Source: Flavobacteriaceae bacterium (GTDB taxonomy: Bacteria > Bacteroidota > Bacteroidia > Flavobacteriales > Flavobacteriaceae). From it: DNA of 64,000 bases. Position 1 is the first letter of the stretch, and every line of letters starts with the position of its first letter. Location of the stretch: contig JAPOSZ010000007.1 in NCBI GenBank assembly GCA_026709415.1, positions 1 to 64,000 on the forward strand. Direction: 5' to 3'. The notes under the pieces were generated by a model. It saw only the letters and a program-made list of their open reading frames with translations, made no database searches and was not told the DNA's origin. Both the position numbers and the translations under genes were made by a program. This document shows, piece by piece, positions 28,701 through 37,209 of the stretch.

Positions 28701-29244
28701 TAAAATTGGCAGTTCAACGCCTGACTTATCTTTTGGCATCAATTTGGGAGCGGTGTGGAAAAATTTCTTCGCTGATGCCTTTATGCAAGGCGTTTTAGGC
28801 CGGCAAATGTTTTTCGCTCAACCGACCGGTAACGGGCCTCTCTATTGGCCCTCGCATGGAGGTGGGAACAATTCACTGAATTCAGCTCCAATGGTACATC
28901 AACTGGACTATTGGACGCCAGATAATACCGATGCTTTTTGGCCTCGGTATTTAGGCAATCGAGGGTTCCATAATTATCGATTATCAGACCGATACCTTCC
29001 CAACACATCCTATTTTAGAATGAAACAACTGACCTTTGGGTACAATTTTCCATCAAAATTAGCCAGTACCATTGGGCTACAAGAAGCACAAGTCTATTTT
29101 ACGGGACAAAATTTATTTGAAATAGATGATTTGATTGAAGGCTATGATCCAGAAACCAATCCGCGCGGAGCGCCATGGGGAGAACCAGGAAAAAGTTATC
29201 CTTTTTTAAGGAGCTTTTCCATTGGATTAAACATTAAACTATAA
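25729..29244 (+). CDS. SusC/RagA-type TonB-dependent outer-membrane transporter with STN domain
   Basis: 1171 residues. After an N-terminal signal region, the STN domain (about residues 48-122: V-L-I-E-Q-D-A-S-L-S-V-K-E-V-L) is the signalling module that engages FecR. Then come a carboxypeptidase-regulatory-like domain (about 140-225), the plug with the SusC signature V-V-V-V-G-Y-G-T-Q near 225, and a 22-strand barrel ending in S-F-S-I-G-L-N-I-K-L. It imports glycan fragments across the outer membrane with its SusD partner, which begins directly after the stop. The sulfatase downstream suggests a sulfated polysaccharide. Confidence 0.95.
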   Translation: MEHQLYKKYLRYFSVAFPTLIVRTLALLCSTVLFGFNPGHSFSQDASVLIEQDASLSVKEVLKLVHKKTDYYFIFKNDVLMGSQDIFLKKGTIETSDLLAQALEPNGLAYEFTSDKTIRVKKKPTSPPSIKTMSDDLAQQIQVSGLILDETGQPLSGANVIEVGTTNGTQSDFNGAFSISVENLEAILSVSYIGFLTVEVLLSYESDVSNIRINMVQDTSIEEVVVVGYGTQSRENITGAVSFVQGETLGNRPITNAGAGLQGWIPNLNISSVDGQTGTGSNFNVRGFTNISGSGSPLILVDGVRMGVNAINPTDIQSVTVLKDAASAAVYGSQASFGVILITTKQGRKNEKIQMNFTSNWSLNTPSQKPDLVTSVQKLDFEREKASHLGATVNEENAALIRAHYDDPINNPAARLNPNGNGQWQYFGNTDYFDAAFEDFALQSKNDLSVRGGGDRIDYFFSFGQFSQEGVLTYGNDYYDRYNIRANLTAYINDIFDIRLNSALNIIESDRLHIYPGKGSPWHDLVKGNINQPLRNPDGTVPNNPISFFEQGGRDKFNRTDSWVTLGTNFRPLEGLEVDASYTYNSDNDRWHDHTKEVTRWWGPEIFRSNNSVPTAIAYRFRNIKYQAFNGYISYTTHFGEHYLKGQVGYQQEDHNVRVVNTRNNNLVTDLLPSLSLSSGDPRASDGINGWATRGGFYRVNYSFKDRYLLELSGRYDGSSRFPKGNRFVFNPSASVGWKISEEPFFASLKSTINSLKLRASYGSLGNQQVQGFYPYLSNLSLGTSGFVIGGGLPRRTNTPGLVSSSITWETVVTQNIGLDGSLWGSKLVWYFDYFIRDAKDQLQAAAQLPAVLGTSAPRVNSADTRTKGWEFEIQYRNSDRAFKYTAGVNLSRAKGEITSFDNPTNSIGNVLGRRGYPNLYKGMDVGEIWGYATKGLFQNQEEIDASGLNYSNLINSGVTVAPGDVYYVDQNGDGIISGGSFTLEDPGDLVKIGSSTPDLSFGINLGAVWKNFFADAFMQGVLGRQMFFAQPTGNGPLYWPSHGGGNNSLNSAPMVHQLDYWTPDNTDAFWPRYLGNRGFHNYRLSDRYLPNTSYFRMKQLTFGYNFPSKLASTIGLQEAQVYFTGQNLFEIDDLIEGYDPETNPRGAPWGEPGKSYPFLRSFSIGLNIKL

Positions 29245-30981
29245 ATGACAAGAGGCATGAAAAGATATAAAATCATAATGACCCTTTTACTCGTTTTTAT
29301 TATGGGATGTGATGATGAGTTTCTTGACAAAAAACCCGAATCAAGCATTACACTCGCTAATTTTTTAAATACGAAGCAAGAATTTGAATTATTTGCCAAT
29401 CAGTGGTATGCTTACTTCCCCAAACCCTCTGGACAAGGTAGAAGCGCCATGTGGAACTGGGATGATGAAACCGATAATCAACTTCCACGAAATTTAAATT
29501 TGTTTTCTAGTGGCGGATTAACGATTAATAGTGCTCCTCCAGGATTTGATGGAGGGGGCTGGAGTTTTGCTGGTATACGCTCGGTGAACATAGCTCTTGG
29601 AGCGCTTGATGATGCCACCGATTTAAGCGAAAACGAGAAAAAAGTCATCGAAGGTGAAATGCGTTTCTTTAAAGCCTATCTCTATTACGACAAAGTACGT
29701 CGTTTTGGTGATGTTCCATGGCTCGAACAAGAAATCAACGAATCAGATATTGAAGAGTTGTATCAACCGAGAGATTCTAGGGTGCTTGTCGTCAATAACA
29801 TTATTCAAGAATTAGATGTGGCTATTGCTCAATTACCTGAAAGGAATAGTGGACGGATCCATAAATACGCGGCTTTGGCTTTAAAGGCTAGAATTTGTCT
29901 TTTTGAGGGCACTTTCGAAAAGTACCACAATGTATCAGGAGGAAATCCAAATCAATTATTGCAATTGGCTGCCGATACGGCTAATGAGATTATTGAAAAT
30001 GGTCCCTATGCATTACACACCGTTGGCGGGAAAACGGCATACAAAGATTATTTTTCACTCCAAGATAAATCCACAAGTAAAGAAACCATTTTCGATATAG
30101 GATACAGTGCTGATGAAGGATTATTTAATTGGTCCACAATTTATCTCAGTACTGAATCGAGGACCGGACTTTCAAAGGAATTGGCTGATGATTACCTCGA
30201 TATTAACGGCGATCCCATTGCATTGAGCCAATTGTTTGATCCGGCGACTGATTATAACTCTTTAGAAACAGAAGTGGCTCATCGAGATCCCAGATTTGCA
30301 CAAACCGTCATGCTACCCGGTGATGTCATATTTAATGACTCGGAAAGCGAGATCGTAACGGTACCTCGACTAGATCAAGATTTTCCTACAGGATATAACA
30401 TCCACAAATTCGTGGTCAAAGATGTTGGAAACCCCATCCAAAACAGACAAGGGGAAGATAGTTTTCCATTGTTTCGCTTGGGAGAAATTTACTTAATTTA
30501 TGCGGAAGCTTTGGCAGAATTAGGAACGATTTCTCAAAGTGATGTGGATCAATCCATTAATCGATTAAGAGATCGAGCTGGCATGCCTCACATGGTACTG
30601 GCTGATTTGGTTCGAGATCCTGACTCAGATTTTGATGGAAGTTTTCCGCCAATTGATGCTGTAAGCGTCACAATCGATGAAATCAGAAGAGAAAGAAGAG
30701 TCGAACTGGCATGTGAAGGCTTTAGAAAAGATGATTTGATGCGATGGAAAGCCGGCTCGCTGATGACCAAACCAGTCATTGGAGCTAAATTGAATGAAAC
30801 TTGGCATCCGAATGCTCTAACGACGGGCGTTTTGGTGAATGCTGACAATTTTATCCTTCCAACCTATCATGCCACGCCAAGAGTTTGGGATGAAGGGAAA
30901 AATTATTTATACCCCATTCCCCCCAGCCAAATCGGTTTGTATGAAAATGGTGAGTTGACACAAAACCCCGGATGGCAATAG
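29245..30981 (+). CDS. SusD/RagB-type glycan-binding surface lipoprotein
   Basis: A 578-residue lipoprotein with lipobox L-V-F-I-M-G-C near residue 22 (counted from the ATG at 29245; Met 5 is an alternative). It has the SusD fold features: N-terminal F-L-D-K-K-P-E-S, tetratricopeptide-like helices (E-G-E-M-R-F-F-K-A-Y-L-Y-Y near 137), and the C-terminal R-R-E-R-R-V-E-L-A-C-E-G-F-R-K-D-D-L-M-R-W. It caps the SusC barrel and captures the ligand. Its ATG abuts the susC stop codon, so the two are translated as a unit. Confidence 0.95.
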   Translation: MTRGMKRYKIIMTLLLVFIMGCDDEFLDKKPESSITLANFLNTKQEFELFANQWYAYFPKPSGQGRSAMWNWDDETDNQLPRNLNLFSSGGLTINSAPPGFDGGGWSFAGIRSVNIALGALDDATDLSENEKKVIEGEMRFFKAYLYYDKVRRFGDVPWLEQEINESDIEELYQPRDSRVLVVNNIIQELDVAIAQLPERNSGRIHKYAALALKARICLFEGTFEKYHNVSGGNPNQLLQLAADTANEIIENGPYALHTVGGKTAYKDYFSLQDKSTSKETIFDIGYSADEGLFNWSTIYLSTESRTGLSKELADDYLDINGDPIALSQLFDPATDYNSLETEVAHRDPRFAQTVMLPGDVIFNDSESEIVTVPRLDQDFPTGYNIHKFVVKDVGNPIQNRQGEDSFPLFRLGEIYLIYAEALAELGTISQSDVDQSINRLRDRAGMPHMVLADLVRDPDSDFDGSFPPIDAVSVTIDEIRRERRVELACEGFRKDDLMRWKAGSLMTKPVIGAKLNETWHPNALTTGVLVNADNFILPTYHATPRVWDEGKNYLYPIPPSQIGLYENGELTQNPGWQ

Positions 30982-31021
30982 CATTAATCTCTGTTTTAAA
31001 TAGTGGCTCGCTTTTTTTGAA

Positions 31022-31062
31022 ATAAAACCCCCAATTATGTGTATTTGATTGGGGTTTTTTAA
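31022..31062 (+). terminator. Hairpin terminator after susD
   Basis: AAAACCCCCAAT and ATTGGGGTTTTTT form a stem (one extra C) around a 12-nt loop, ending in six T. It separates the susCD transcript from the sulfatase gene 26 bases on, and may only attenuate read-through. Confidence 0.75.
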
Positions 31063-31087
31063 CTTTATATGAAATTTTGCTCATCGA

Positions 31088-32662
31088 ATGAACCACAAAC
31101 CCATGTTTCGAAATTATTTAAAGCTTATTTCACCGTTCTCGTGTTGTTTGCTGCTGGTAACCGCTACTACCGATGAAACCACTCAAAATGCCAATCCTCC
31201 CAATATCATCTACGTGCTTGCAGATGATTTAGGATATGCGGACATTCAAGGTTTTAGTAGTCCTGATTACTCAAAAATTCAAACACCTCATCTCTTTAAA
31301 ATGGGAGAAGAAGGAATGCGATTTACCGATGCGCACACGGCTTCATCTGTTTGTACACCAACTCGATATAGTATTTTAACTGGGCGATACAATTGGCGCT
31401 CAACTTTGAAAAGGTCCGTGTTGTGGGGTTATGATGATGCGCTGATTGATACAGATCGTACAACGGTCGCTTCCTTATTATCAGCACATGGCTACCATAC
31501 GGCCTTTATAGGCAAATGGCATTTAGGTTGGAATTGGGCTAAAGATGAGAATGGAGCGGTTGATTTTACACAACCCATTTCAAACAGTCCCAATGATCTT
31601 GGTTTTGATTACGCTTACGGACACGTTGCTTCATTAGATATTCCTCCTTATGTTTATGTCGAAAATGAAAAAGCGACCTCCTTTCCAAAACCTGGTGATA
31701 CGATTGCTGCCAAAAAGGACTATGAATTTTGGCGTAAAGGCATCATCGCCCCCGATTTTGTTCATGACGATGTGACGCCTAATTTTTTTAGAAGATCCTT
31801 CCAATACATTGAAGAAAGAGCTCAAACGGGAAAGCCCTTTTTTTTATACCTACCTCTTCCTTCACCGCACACCCCCATTCTTCCTCTCGAAAAATGGCAA
31901 GGCAAAAGTGGTTTGAATCCCTACGGTGATTTTGTCATGATGATCGATGATTACATGGGAGATTTGTTTCAAGTCTTAAAAGACAATGATATCGATGAAA
32001 ACACACTCGTCATCTTTACCAGTGACAATGGGTGTTCTCCGACAGCAAATTTTCCAGAGCTCAATGCGAAAGGCCACTGGCCCAATCATCCCTTTCGAGG
32101 GCATAAAGCCGATATTTATGAAGGAGGGCATCGGGTTCCGTTTATCGTTCGATGGCCCAAAAAAGTATCAGCAGGATCTGTGAATCATCAAACCATTGCA
32201 ACCACCGACTTGATGGCTACCGCTGCTAGTTTGGTCGATTATGAATTAAAAGACCATGAAGGAGAAGATAGTTATGACATGATGCCACTTTTGACTGGTC
32301 AAGAACTAGAAGGTTCTTTTCGCGAGGGGACGGTCCATCATTCCATGGGGGGTGCTTTTGCGATTCGTCAAGGCGATTGGAAATTAATCATGACCGGCGG
32401 TTCAGGCGGATGGAGTGAACCAAATTCAAGACAAGCCGAAGCCCAAGGACTTCCACCCATACAGTTATACAATCTGGGCGAGAATCTATACGAAGATCCT
32501 GAACAAAATAATCTCCAAAGTGCTTATCCTAAGAAAGTAGAGGAACTAACCGCTCTTTTGAATCAATATATTTTAGATGGGAGAAGTACACCAGGAGCGG
32601 TTCAATCAAATGATGGAGAAAAAGAAATTTGGGATCAACTCTGGTGGCTACTTGAACCCTAA
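31088..32662 (+). CDS. Secreted sulfatase, S1 family, Cys-type
   Basis: 524 residues with an N-terminal signal region (P-F-S-C-C-L-L-L-V-T-A). The active-site motif C89-T-P-T-R, in S-V-C-T-P-T-R-Y-S-I-L-T-G-R, is the C-x-P-x-R site whose cysteine is converted to formylglycine by an anaerobic or FGE-type maturase not seen in this window. The metal-binding N-I-I-Y-V-L-A-D-D-L-G-Y lies near residue 39 and K-W-H-L-G-W near 145. A third metal-site segment, F-T-S-D-N-G, is near 311. It removes sulfate esters from glycans or aryl substrates. It follows the SusCD pair and likely acts on the same sugar. Confidence 0.92.
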   Translation: MNHKPMFRNYLKLISPFSCCLLLVTATTDETTQNANPPNIIYVLADDLGYADIQGFSSPDYSKIQTPHLFKMGEEGMRFTDAHTASSVCTPTRYSILTGRYNWRSTLKRSVLWGYDDALIDTDRTTVASLLSAHGYHTAFIGKWHLGWNWAKDENGAVDFTQPISNSPNDLGFDYAYGHVASLDIPPYVYVENEKATSFPKPGDTIAAKKDYEFWRKGIIAPDFVHDDVTPNFFRRSFQYIEERAQTGKPFFLYLPLPSPHTPILPLEKWQGKSGLNPYGDFVMMIDDYMGDLFQVLKDNDIDENTLVIFTSDNGCSPTANFPELNAKGHWPNHPFRGHKADIYEGGHRVPFIVRWPKKVSAGSVNHQTIATTDLMATAASLVDYELKDHEGEDSYDMMPLLTGQELEGSFREGTVHHSMGGAFAIRQGDWKLIMTGGSGGWSEPNSRQAEAQGLPPIQLYNLGENLYEDPEQNNLQSAYPKKVEELTALLNQYILDGRSTPGAVQSNDGEKEIWDQLWWLLEP

Positions 32663-32874
32663 AGACATGTTACCCTGCCTAATGAGCTATGCCGTTTTCA
32701 AAGGAAGTTCAATAGTGAAAGCCCCCTCGAGGTACGAGTCCAATCGAATGACAGATGAATGCTTGGCGGTCTAACATTTGAAGTAAATGCTACCTTATCA
32801 GAAACATTTATCGACTTCCCTAACGGGACTATAACATCCCTATTGTATCTAATACCAATTTGTATTCTGTATTG
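32663..32874. other. Intergenic stretch with no supported gene
   Basis: The sulfatase ends at 32662. The next 210 bases hold no convincing frame. Near 32848 a first IS630-like terminus (CCAATTTGTATTCTGTATTG) precedes the better copy at 32876, suggesting two nested insertions of the same family. Confidence 0.4.
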
Positions 32875-33190
32875 TATGTACTTATACTAATTTGCATTCT
32901 GAGTTACATTTGTGATGTGCCGGAAGTTCGTTAAGGATGTCCATCTTTTTCCGTATTCAGCCATCTCCTTGAACCCATGAGCTCGTTGTTCTTTCAAATC
33001 TTCTAGTGTTTCAAACAGCTGATTGTCTAGAAACTTTTCTCGGATTTCCACCCATATCTGCTCGACAGGGTTGCGTTCCGGACGGTAGGTTGGTTATTCG
33101 ATGAGAGCGTTGTTTTCGGGGATCTTTAAGTTTTTCGCTGGAGACCATCGGACTTGATCGATTTGCATGATGGTCTTATACTCTTTGAAC
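32875..33190 (-). pseudogene. 3' fragment of an IS630-family transposase
   Basis: It starts with the same terminus as the 6913 element (ACTTATACTAATTTGCATTC) and continues with a degraded C-terminal transposase part parallel to 6975-7226, including the region coding for V-E-Q-I-W-V-E-I-R-E. The rest of the element is missing; the next element begins about 110 bases further. Confidence 0.65.
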
Positions 33191-33304
33191 TGAACTTCCC
33201 CCCTCTTTTGTTTCCATGACCTAGAAAAAGCCTTTTTTCGGCCACTGAATTCTTCAAAATGGTTGAATTTTTAATTCAACGTCTCTTTGATTGAAAGATC
33301 CGAA

Positions 33305-35243
33305 CCATGACGGGGTCTTTTTGAGGATCTTTTCAATAATCAGTGTACCCATGTATTTTTTATCTATTTTGATTGCTTATTCCTTTATTTATCTTACTTT
33401 TACATCGTTTTTATTTTCTATTTGTACCCATGTACCTCGATCCGATTCCCAACCGAAATGGCACCTTCACCTACTTGATTCGACGATCTCATCGCCTGGG
33501 CAACAACATCGTCAAAACCACCTTGGCCAATGTGACCAAACTCGGTCCCGACATCATGCCCGATCTCCAGTTACTGTTGCGAGGCGGAAAAGTCGTGACA
33601 AACATCCGAGACGTCTTTGATGTCCTCAGCAACAAAGCTCATGGTCATGTCGCCGTGGTTCTCGGCATGATGGACCAATTAGGCTTGCCGGCCTTGATCG
33701 CTCCCAAAAACACGCGTTTTCGTCGCTTGGTGTTGGGCATGATGGCGGCTCGGGTCCTCCAACCGGCTAGTAAACTGGCCACCAGTCGTTTGCTCGATCA
33801 GGAGAGTTGTTCCACCACGCTCAATGCCTTACTAGGCCTCAAGCGGGTGGATGAAGATCATTTGTATGAGGCGATGGATATGCTGGCCCAGCAGAAAAGC
33901 CGGATCGAATGTGCCTTAGCCCAAAAGCATCTTGGGGAAGGGGGACTAGTGCTTTATGATACGACCAGTAGCTATGTGGAGGGCACCCAAAATGAATGGG
34001 CGGCTGATGGTTATCATCGGGATAAGAAAAAGGGCAAACAACCAATCGTTATTGGGTTGATGACCGATGGTCGGGGTTGTCCTGTCTCGGTGGAGGTCTT
34101 TCCAGGCAATACCTCAGACACAGCGACACTGGGAACACAAATCACCAAAATCCAAAAGACGTTTGGGTTGCAGCACGTGGTTTTGGTGGGTGATCGAGGC
34201 ATTCTCCAACAAAAACAAATCCAGCAAGAAGTCTTGCCTGTGGGCTTGGATTGGATCACGGGCATGCGCAAAAACGAGATCGAGGGTGTGTTGTTGGCAC
34301 AAAACCATCCTCGGAGCTTGTTTGATGAAACGAATCTCATGGAAGTGGAGCACCAAGATTTTCCCCATGATCGTTTGATCTTGTGTCGCCATCCCTGGCA
34401 AGCCCAGCACCACCGTGAGAAGCGGGAGGCTCTCATCGCCAAAACCAAAGAAAAGCTCGATGTCATTGTGGCAGCCACCCAGCGAGAAAAAAGAGCTTTG
34501 AAAGACCAAGTCGTCATTGGTCTTCGGGTGGGAAAAGTGGCCAGTCAGTACAAGGTGAACCAATATTTCTTGTTTGATATCCGGGAAGGGTTTTTTTCTT
34601 ATCAGTTAAATCAAACCCATCTTCAAAAGGCCGAAGCCTTGGATGGGTTGTACGCCATTCGTTCGAGTTTGAAAAAAGAGCCCCAAGCTCCAGACTTGGT
34701 GCGCAACTACAAGCGATTAGCCACCGTCGAAATGGCCTTTCGGGCCATGAAGTCCCTTTCCTTACCAATCCGTCCCATCCACCACCGCAAAAAAGCCAGA
34801 GTCGAGGCCCATGTGTTGTTGTGTATGCTGTCCTACTATGTGCAGTACCATTTGCAACAAAAGCTGGCTCCTCTCCTGTTTGCCGAAGAGGATTTGGAGC
34901 CAAAGCGAGTCGATCGACACGATCTCATCACGCCGGCCAAGCCCACGCCACAGGCTCGAAAGAAAGCCACCACCAAAAAGAATGAACAAAAACGCCAAGT
35001 CAAGAGTTTGGAGGCCTTGATGGAAGAGCTTTCGGGATTGAATCGTTTGGTGGTGCAACCCAAAATCGCCATCAAGGAACAAAAAGAAGTCATCATGATG
35101 GATGGCCAAACACCCATCCAAAAAGAGGCCTTCAAATTATTAAACATTCAGTCCCTCTAGTTTAGGGGCAACCGAGCGAAGACTCGTTAATCGTCTTCTC
35201 TTGGGATTCATTTTGATCAGAAAATAGGGGCCTGTCATGGTCT
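33305..35243 (+). mobile_element. IS1634-like insertion sequence, apparently complete
   Basis: Around one intact transposase gene, the flanks contain an imperfect inverted repeat: CCATGACGGGGTCTTTTTGA from 33307 on the left, and CCATGACAGGCCCCTATTTT read inward from 35241 on the right. The interior is clearly richer in G and C than the host genes, pointing to recent arrival. The exact ends and target duplication were not established. Confidence 0.6.
33430..35160 (+). CDS. IS1634-family transposase (DDE)
   Basis: About 576 residues from the ATG at 33430. The upstream extension to 33373 is a hydrophobic, AT-rich leader that looks non-coding. Catalytic acids are visible: L-Y-D-T-T-S-S-Y near residue 176, V-G-D-R-G-I-L near 254, and the glutamate in A-T-V-E-M-A-F-R-A-M-K near 432. 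The long insertion between the second Asp and the Glu and the overall length fit IS4-clan IS1634 elements. The open frame and composition suggest an active element. Confidence 0.88.
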   Translation: MYLDPIPNRNGTFTYLIRRSHRLGNNIVKTTLANVTKLGPDIMPDLQLLLRGGKVVTNIRDVFDVLSNKAHGHVAVVLGMMDQLGLPALIAPKNTRFRRLVLGMMAARVLQPASKLATSRLLDQESCSTTLNALLGLKRVDEDHLYEAMDMLAQQKSRIECALAQKHLGEGGLVLYDTTSSYVEGTQNEWAADGYHRDKKKGKQPIVIGLMTDGRGCPVSVEVFPGNTSDTATLGTQITKIQKTFGLQHVVLVGDRGILQQKQIQQEVLPVGLDWITGMRKNEIEGVLLAQNHPRSLFDETNLMEVEHQDFPHDRLILCRHPWQAQHHREKREALIAKTKEKLDVIVAATQREKRALKDQVVIGLRVGKVASQYKVNQYFLFDIREGFFSYQLNQTHLQKAEALDGLYAIRSSLKKEPQAPDLVRNYKRLATVEMAFRAMKSLSLPIRPIHHRKKARVEAHVLLCMLSYYVQYHLQQKLAPLLFAEEDLEPKRVDRHDLITPAKPTPQARKKATTKKNEQKRQVKSLEALMEELSGLNRLVVQPKIAIKEQKEVIMMDGQTPIQKEAFKLLNIQSL

Positions 35244-35723
35244 TTGGAGACCGATGAAGAGTTCAAAAAGGGGGGAAGTTCAGATCGAAACCAAACCGAA
35301 TCTGCTGTTGGCCATAGCCCTCGAAAAAAAGATGTTCATTGAGATCGGATAAGGCTTGAATCACATAATCGGGTTGTTCGCCGATGCGTTGGTTATGGTT
35401 GCCTATTCCACCAGCAGCATCCCCTGTTAAGACGATGGGTTGAAACTTGACGGCCGTTAATTGTTTTCGCATCCTTGATGTTTCTTTTAGCCCTCTGCAA
35501 GAGCACATGTCATCCCGTCGCTTGCAAAGGGGTGTAAATACATCTATACCACAGATAGGTAGGCAAGGATACGTTATCTTCATGTTATAAGGGTTGGATT
35601 ATATTTGTCAGGATATTATCAGGACATGAAAAAGGAAGTCCCCAATCATTTAAATCCGTTGGATAGAAATCATTAAAAACTCATCTATTCAAAGTATTTT
35701 TACATCATCAAAAGAAAATAGCC
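35161..35723. other. Element flank and intergenic DNA, no supported gene
   Basis: The IS right end lies near 35243. A 106-codon minus-strand frame at 35263-35583 has no recognisable features and is not called. From 35600 to 35723 the DNA is AT-rich and holds TCAGGATATTATCAGGACA (35611-35629), a direct repeat that could be a regulator site for the toxin-antitoxin-like pair that follows; this is a guess. Confidence 0.35.
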
Positions 35724-36029
35724 ATGTTAACTGAAAAACAAATAGAACAAGTGATTGATGCGATGAAACCTTTTCATCCTAAAAAAATTGCGTATAGTGG
35801 ATATGATTCGTATGATGATTATATTGAACTTCTTTATGATTTTAAAGATCGGGCAACGATAACAGAATCCACCAAAATCATGATGCATTTGAAAGAAAAA
35901 TTCGGGGTTGAGGTGAATTTGGTGGAATACGATTGCATCCCTGACTATTGTAAGGATCGGGTTTTAAAAGAGGCTATTGTTTTGTACCATGACCAAAGAG
36001 CAAAAAGAGAACCTGCTCAAGCGATGTGA
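35724..36029 (+). CDS. MNT-like protein lacking nucleotidyltransferase motifs (putative antitoxin)
   Basis: 101 residues. The second half (F-G-V-E-V-N-L-V-E-Y...D-R-V-L-K-E-A-I-V-L-Y) matches the end of MntA-type minimal nucleotidyltransferases, which usually finish with a D-L-V-x(n)-L-x-x-x-V-L-x-E-x-x-x-L-Y pattern. The first half follows the fold (P-K-K-I-A-Y...Y-I-E-L-L-Y-D-F) but the G-S-x-A-R-G loop is missing, and the D-x-D is read as Y-I-E. It is coupled to the HEPN gene by a 41-base overlap. It therefore looks like the antitoxin of a HEPN/MNT pair that cannot transfer AMP. The family assignment is by pattern only. Confidence 0.55.
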   Translation: MLTEKQIEQVIDAMKPFHPKKIAYSGYDSYDDYIELLYDFKDRATITESTKIMMHLKEKFGVEVNLVEYDCIPDYCKDRVLKEAIVLYHDQRAKREPAQAM

Positions 36030-36381
36030 CGCCATTGAGTCCTATTTCCAAAAATGGGAACAGCTTGTCCCAGATATTCAAGACAAAGACCAATTGATCT
36101 CAGATTTAAGTACACAAGTAGTTTCCACTTTTTATTCTTTTCTGATTAGTGAAAAACTCAATCAAATGCACAAACATGTATATTCTGATTTAATTAACAA
36201 TTACCCGTCCATTCAATGGCACGTCATCAAAGAAATCAGGAATCGGATAGGTCATAATTACGAGAAACTAAGTGTGTTGGGGATACATGATTTTATTGTA
36301 GAACATATGATTCCGTTACAAAAAGAACTGCCCTACTTGAGAGAATATATCAACTCAGAAAAACATCGAAGAAAAGCCTAA
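35989..36381 (+). CDS. HEPN-domain protein, HepT-like toxin
   Basis: About 130 residues, all helical, from the ATG at 35989 (the frame opens at 35977). The motif R-N-R-I-G-H-N-Y near residue 85 is the R-x4-H-x-Y signature of HepT RNases, where Arg and His form the active site and Tyr is the residue AMPylated by MntA in characterised systems. Preceding K-E-I fits the family. It overlaps the MNT-like gene. As a toxin it would cut RNA; the modified partner upstream makes the mode of neutralisation unclear. Confidence 0.75.
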   Translation: MTKEQKENLLKRCDAIESYFQKWEQLVPDIQDKDQLISDLSTQVVSTFYSFLISEKLNQMHKHVYSDLINNYPSIQWHVIKEIRNRIGHNYEKLSVLGIHDFIVEHMIPLQKELPYLREYINSEKHRRKA

Positions 36382-36446
36382 AATCGATTCATCGATACGG
36401 TTACCCAAAACGACCAAATCGTCATCACGCTGTTTTTATCATCCGT

Positions 36447-36644
36447 CTAGAGTGGAGCTTCACTTTGAATCGTATTCCAATCATCAAAGAGAGGTTGATT
36501 GAAAAAGGCTTCATCACGGCTAATCACTAACCCGTCGGAGATGTAATCAAGATCATCGAACTCATAGCTCTGCAAAAAGACGCCCAGTTCATCGGCAATG
36601 GTTTGGAATACATGATCGGTAGATTCGTGGATTCGGTTTTCCAC
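36447..36644 (-). CDS. Short hypothetical protein, possibly a gene fragment
   Basis: 65 codons from a GTG, acidic (D-D-L-D-Y-I-S-D-G-L-V-I-S-R-D-E-A-F-F). The frame is open upstream to a stop near 36677, immediately after the small coiled-coil frame at 36680-36817, so the two may be pieces of one damaged gene. Not recognised. Confidence 0.3.
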   Translation of the reverse strand: MENRIHESTDHVFQTIADELGVFLQSYEFDDLDYISDGLVISRDEAFFNQPLFDDWNTIQSEAPL

Positions 36645-36679
36645 TGATGGAAAAAGATTTTTAATTGGTGGAGGTTAAT

Positions 36680-36817
36680 TCAATCATTGTTGTTTTCGTT
36701 ACCTTGAATTGCTAAGAATTTTAGTCGGAGTCTGATGAGTTCCAATTCTTTTGAGATGATGGTTTGGCTTTCTTCGATCCTTGTTTGATTTTCTAAGATT
36801 GTTATCAATTTTTCCAT
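36680..36817 (-). CDS. Very short coiled-coil frame
   Basis: 46 codons (M-E-K-L-I-T-I-L-E-N-Q-T-R-I-E-E-S-Q-T-I-I-S-K-E-L-E) with heptad-like spacing of Leu and Ile. The open frame extends about 30 codons further upstream without an ATG. It is too short for a family call; it may be the N-terminal remnant of the gene continuing at 36447-36644. Confidence 0.25.
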   Translation of the reverse strand: MEKLITILENQTRIEESQTIISKELELIRLRLKFLAIQGNENNND

Positions 36818-37209
36818 AATCGTTTTTTGGGTTTCGGTGATCTCATTTTGGGATGATAAGGTCGATTTTGGGCTTCCAATAATTTGATGGTGTTTCTTCT
36901 AATTCCCCATAGATTTTGGCTTATATCATCGTCCAGGTTTCAAAATTAATTCAAATGAAGTGGATCGGAGGCAAGTTGCTTATCTAATGAAGTAGCTTCG
37001 CCTGGTGGATGTCCCGAAATGTAGTTTTGGATCACGTCATTGAATTAAGACCAGAGATTTACTCTCATCACTACGATTTTAATTAGAAATTAAATCGTAG
37101 TAGTGGAACGGTTTTTTTTGGTTGAATAATGGGAGTCAACACTACGAATTAAATCCAAGAATTAAATCGTAGTAGTGATTGAGATAGTGTTGTGCTAAAA
37201 GACTAATTA
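36818..37209. other. Non-coding stretch before the IS5-like element
   Basis: No gene is supported. It contains the end of the coiled-coil frame, then the two hairpin repeats at 37069-37177 and finally TAATTA (37204-37209), which borders the insertion sequence on both sides. Confidence 0.4.
37069..37177. repeat. Two tandem imperfect hairpins sharing ATTAAATCGTAGTAGTG
   Basis: The word ATTAAATCGTAGTAGTG occurs at 37089-37105 and at 37161-37177. Each is preceded by an inverted partner (CACTACGATTTTAATT at 37069 and CACTACGAATTAAAT at 37140), so each copy can fold into a long stem. Eight T follow the first hairpin at 37112-37119. They may be terminators or the remains of a palindromic repeat element. 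Confidence 0.6.

Noticed and set aside
34014..35147. Several long minus-strand frames inside the IS1634-like transposase
   Set aside because: High G+C content of the element leaves few stops; they are shadows of the real transposase frame.
35263..35583. 106-codon minus-strand frame, and a 23-base resemblance (near 35441) to the M28 peptidase gene
   Set aside because: No domain features; the match is short, in a frame with stops, and not extended on either side.
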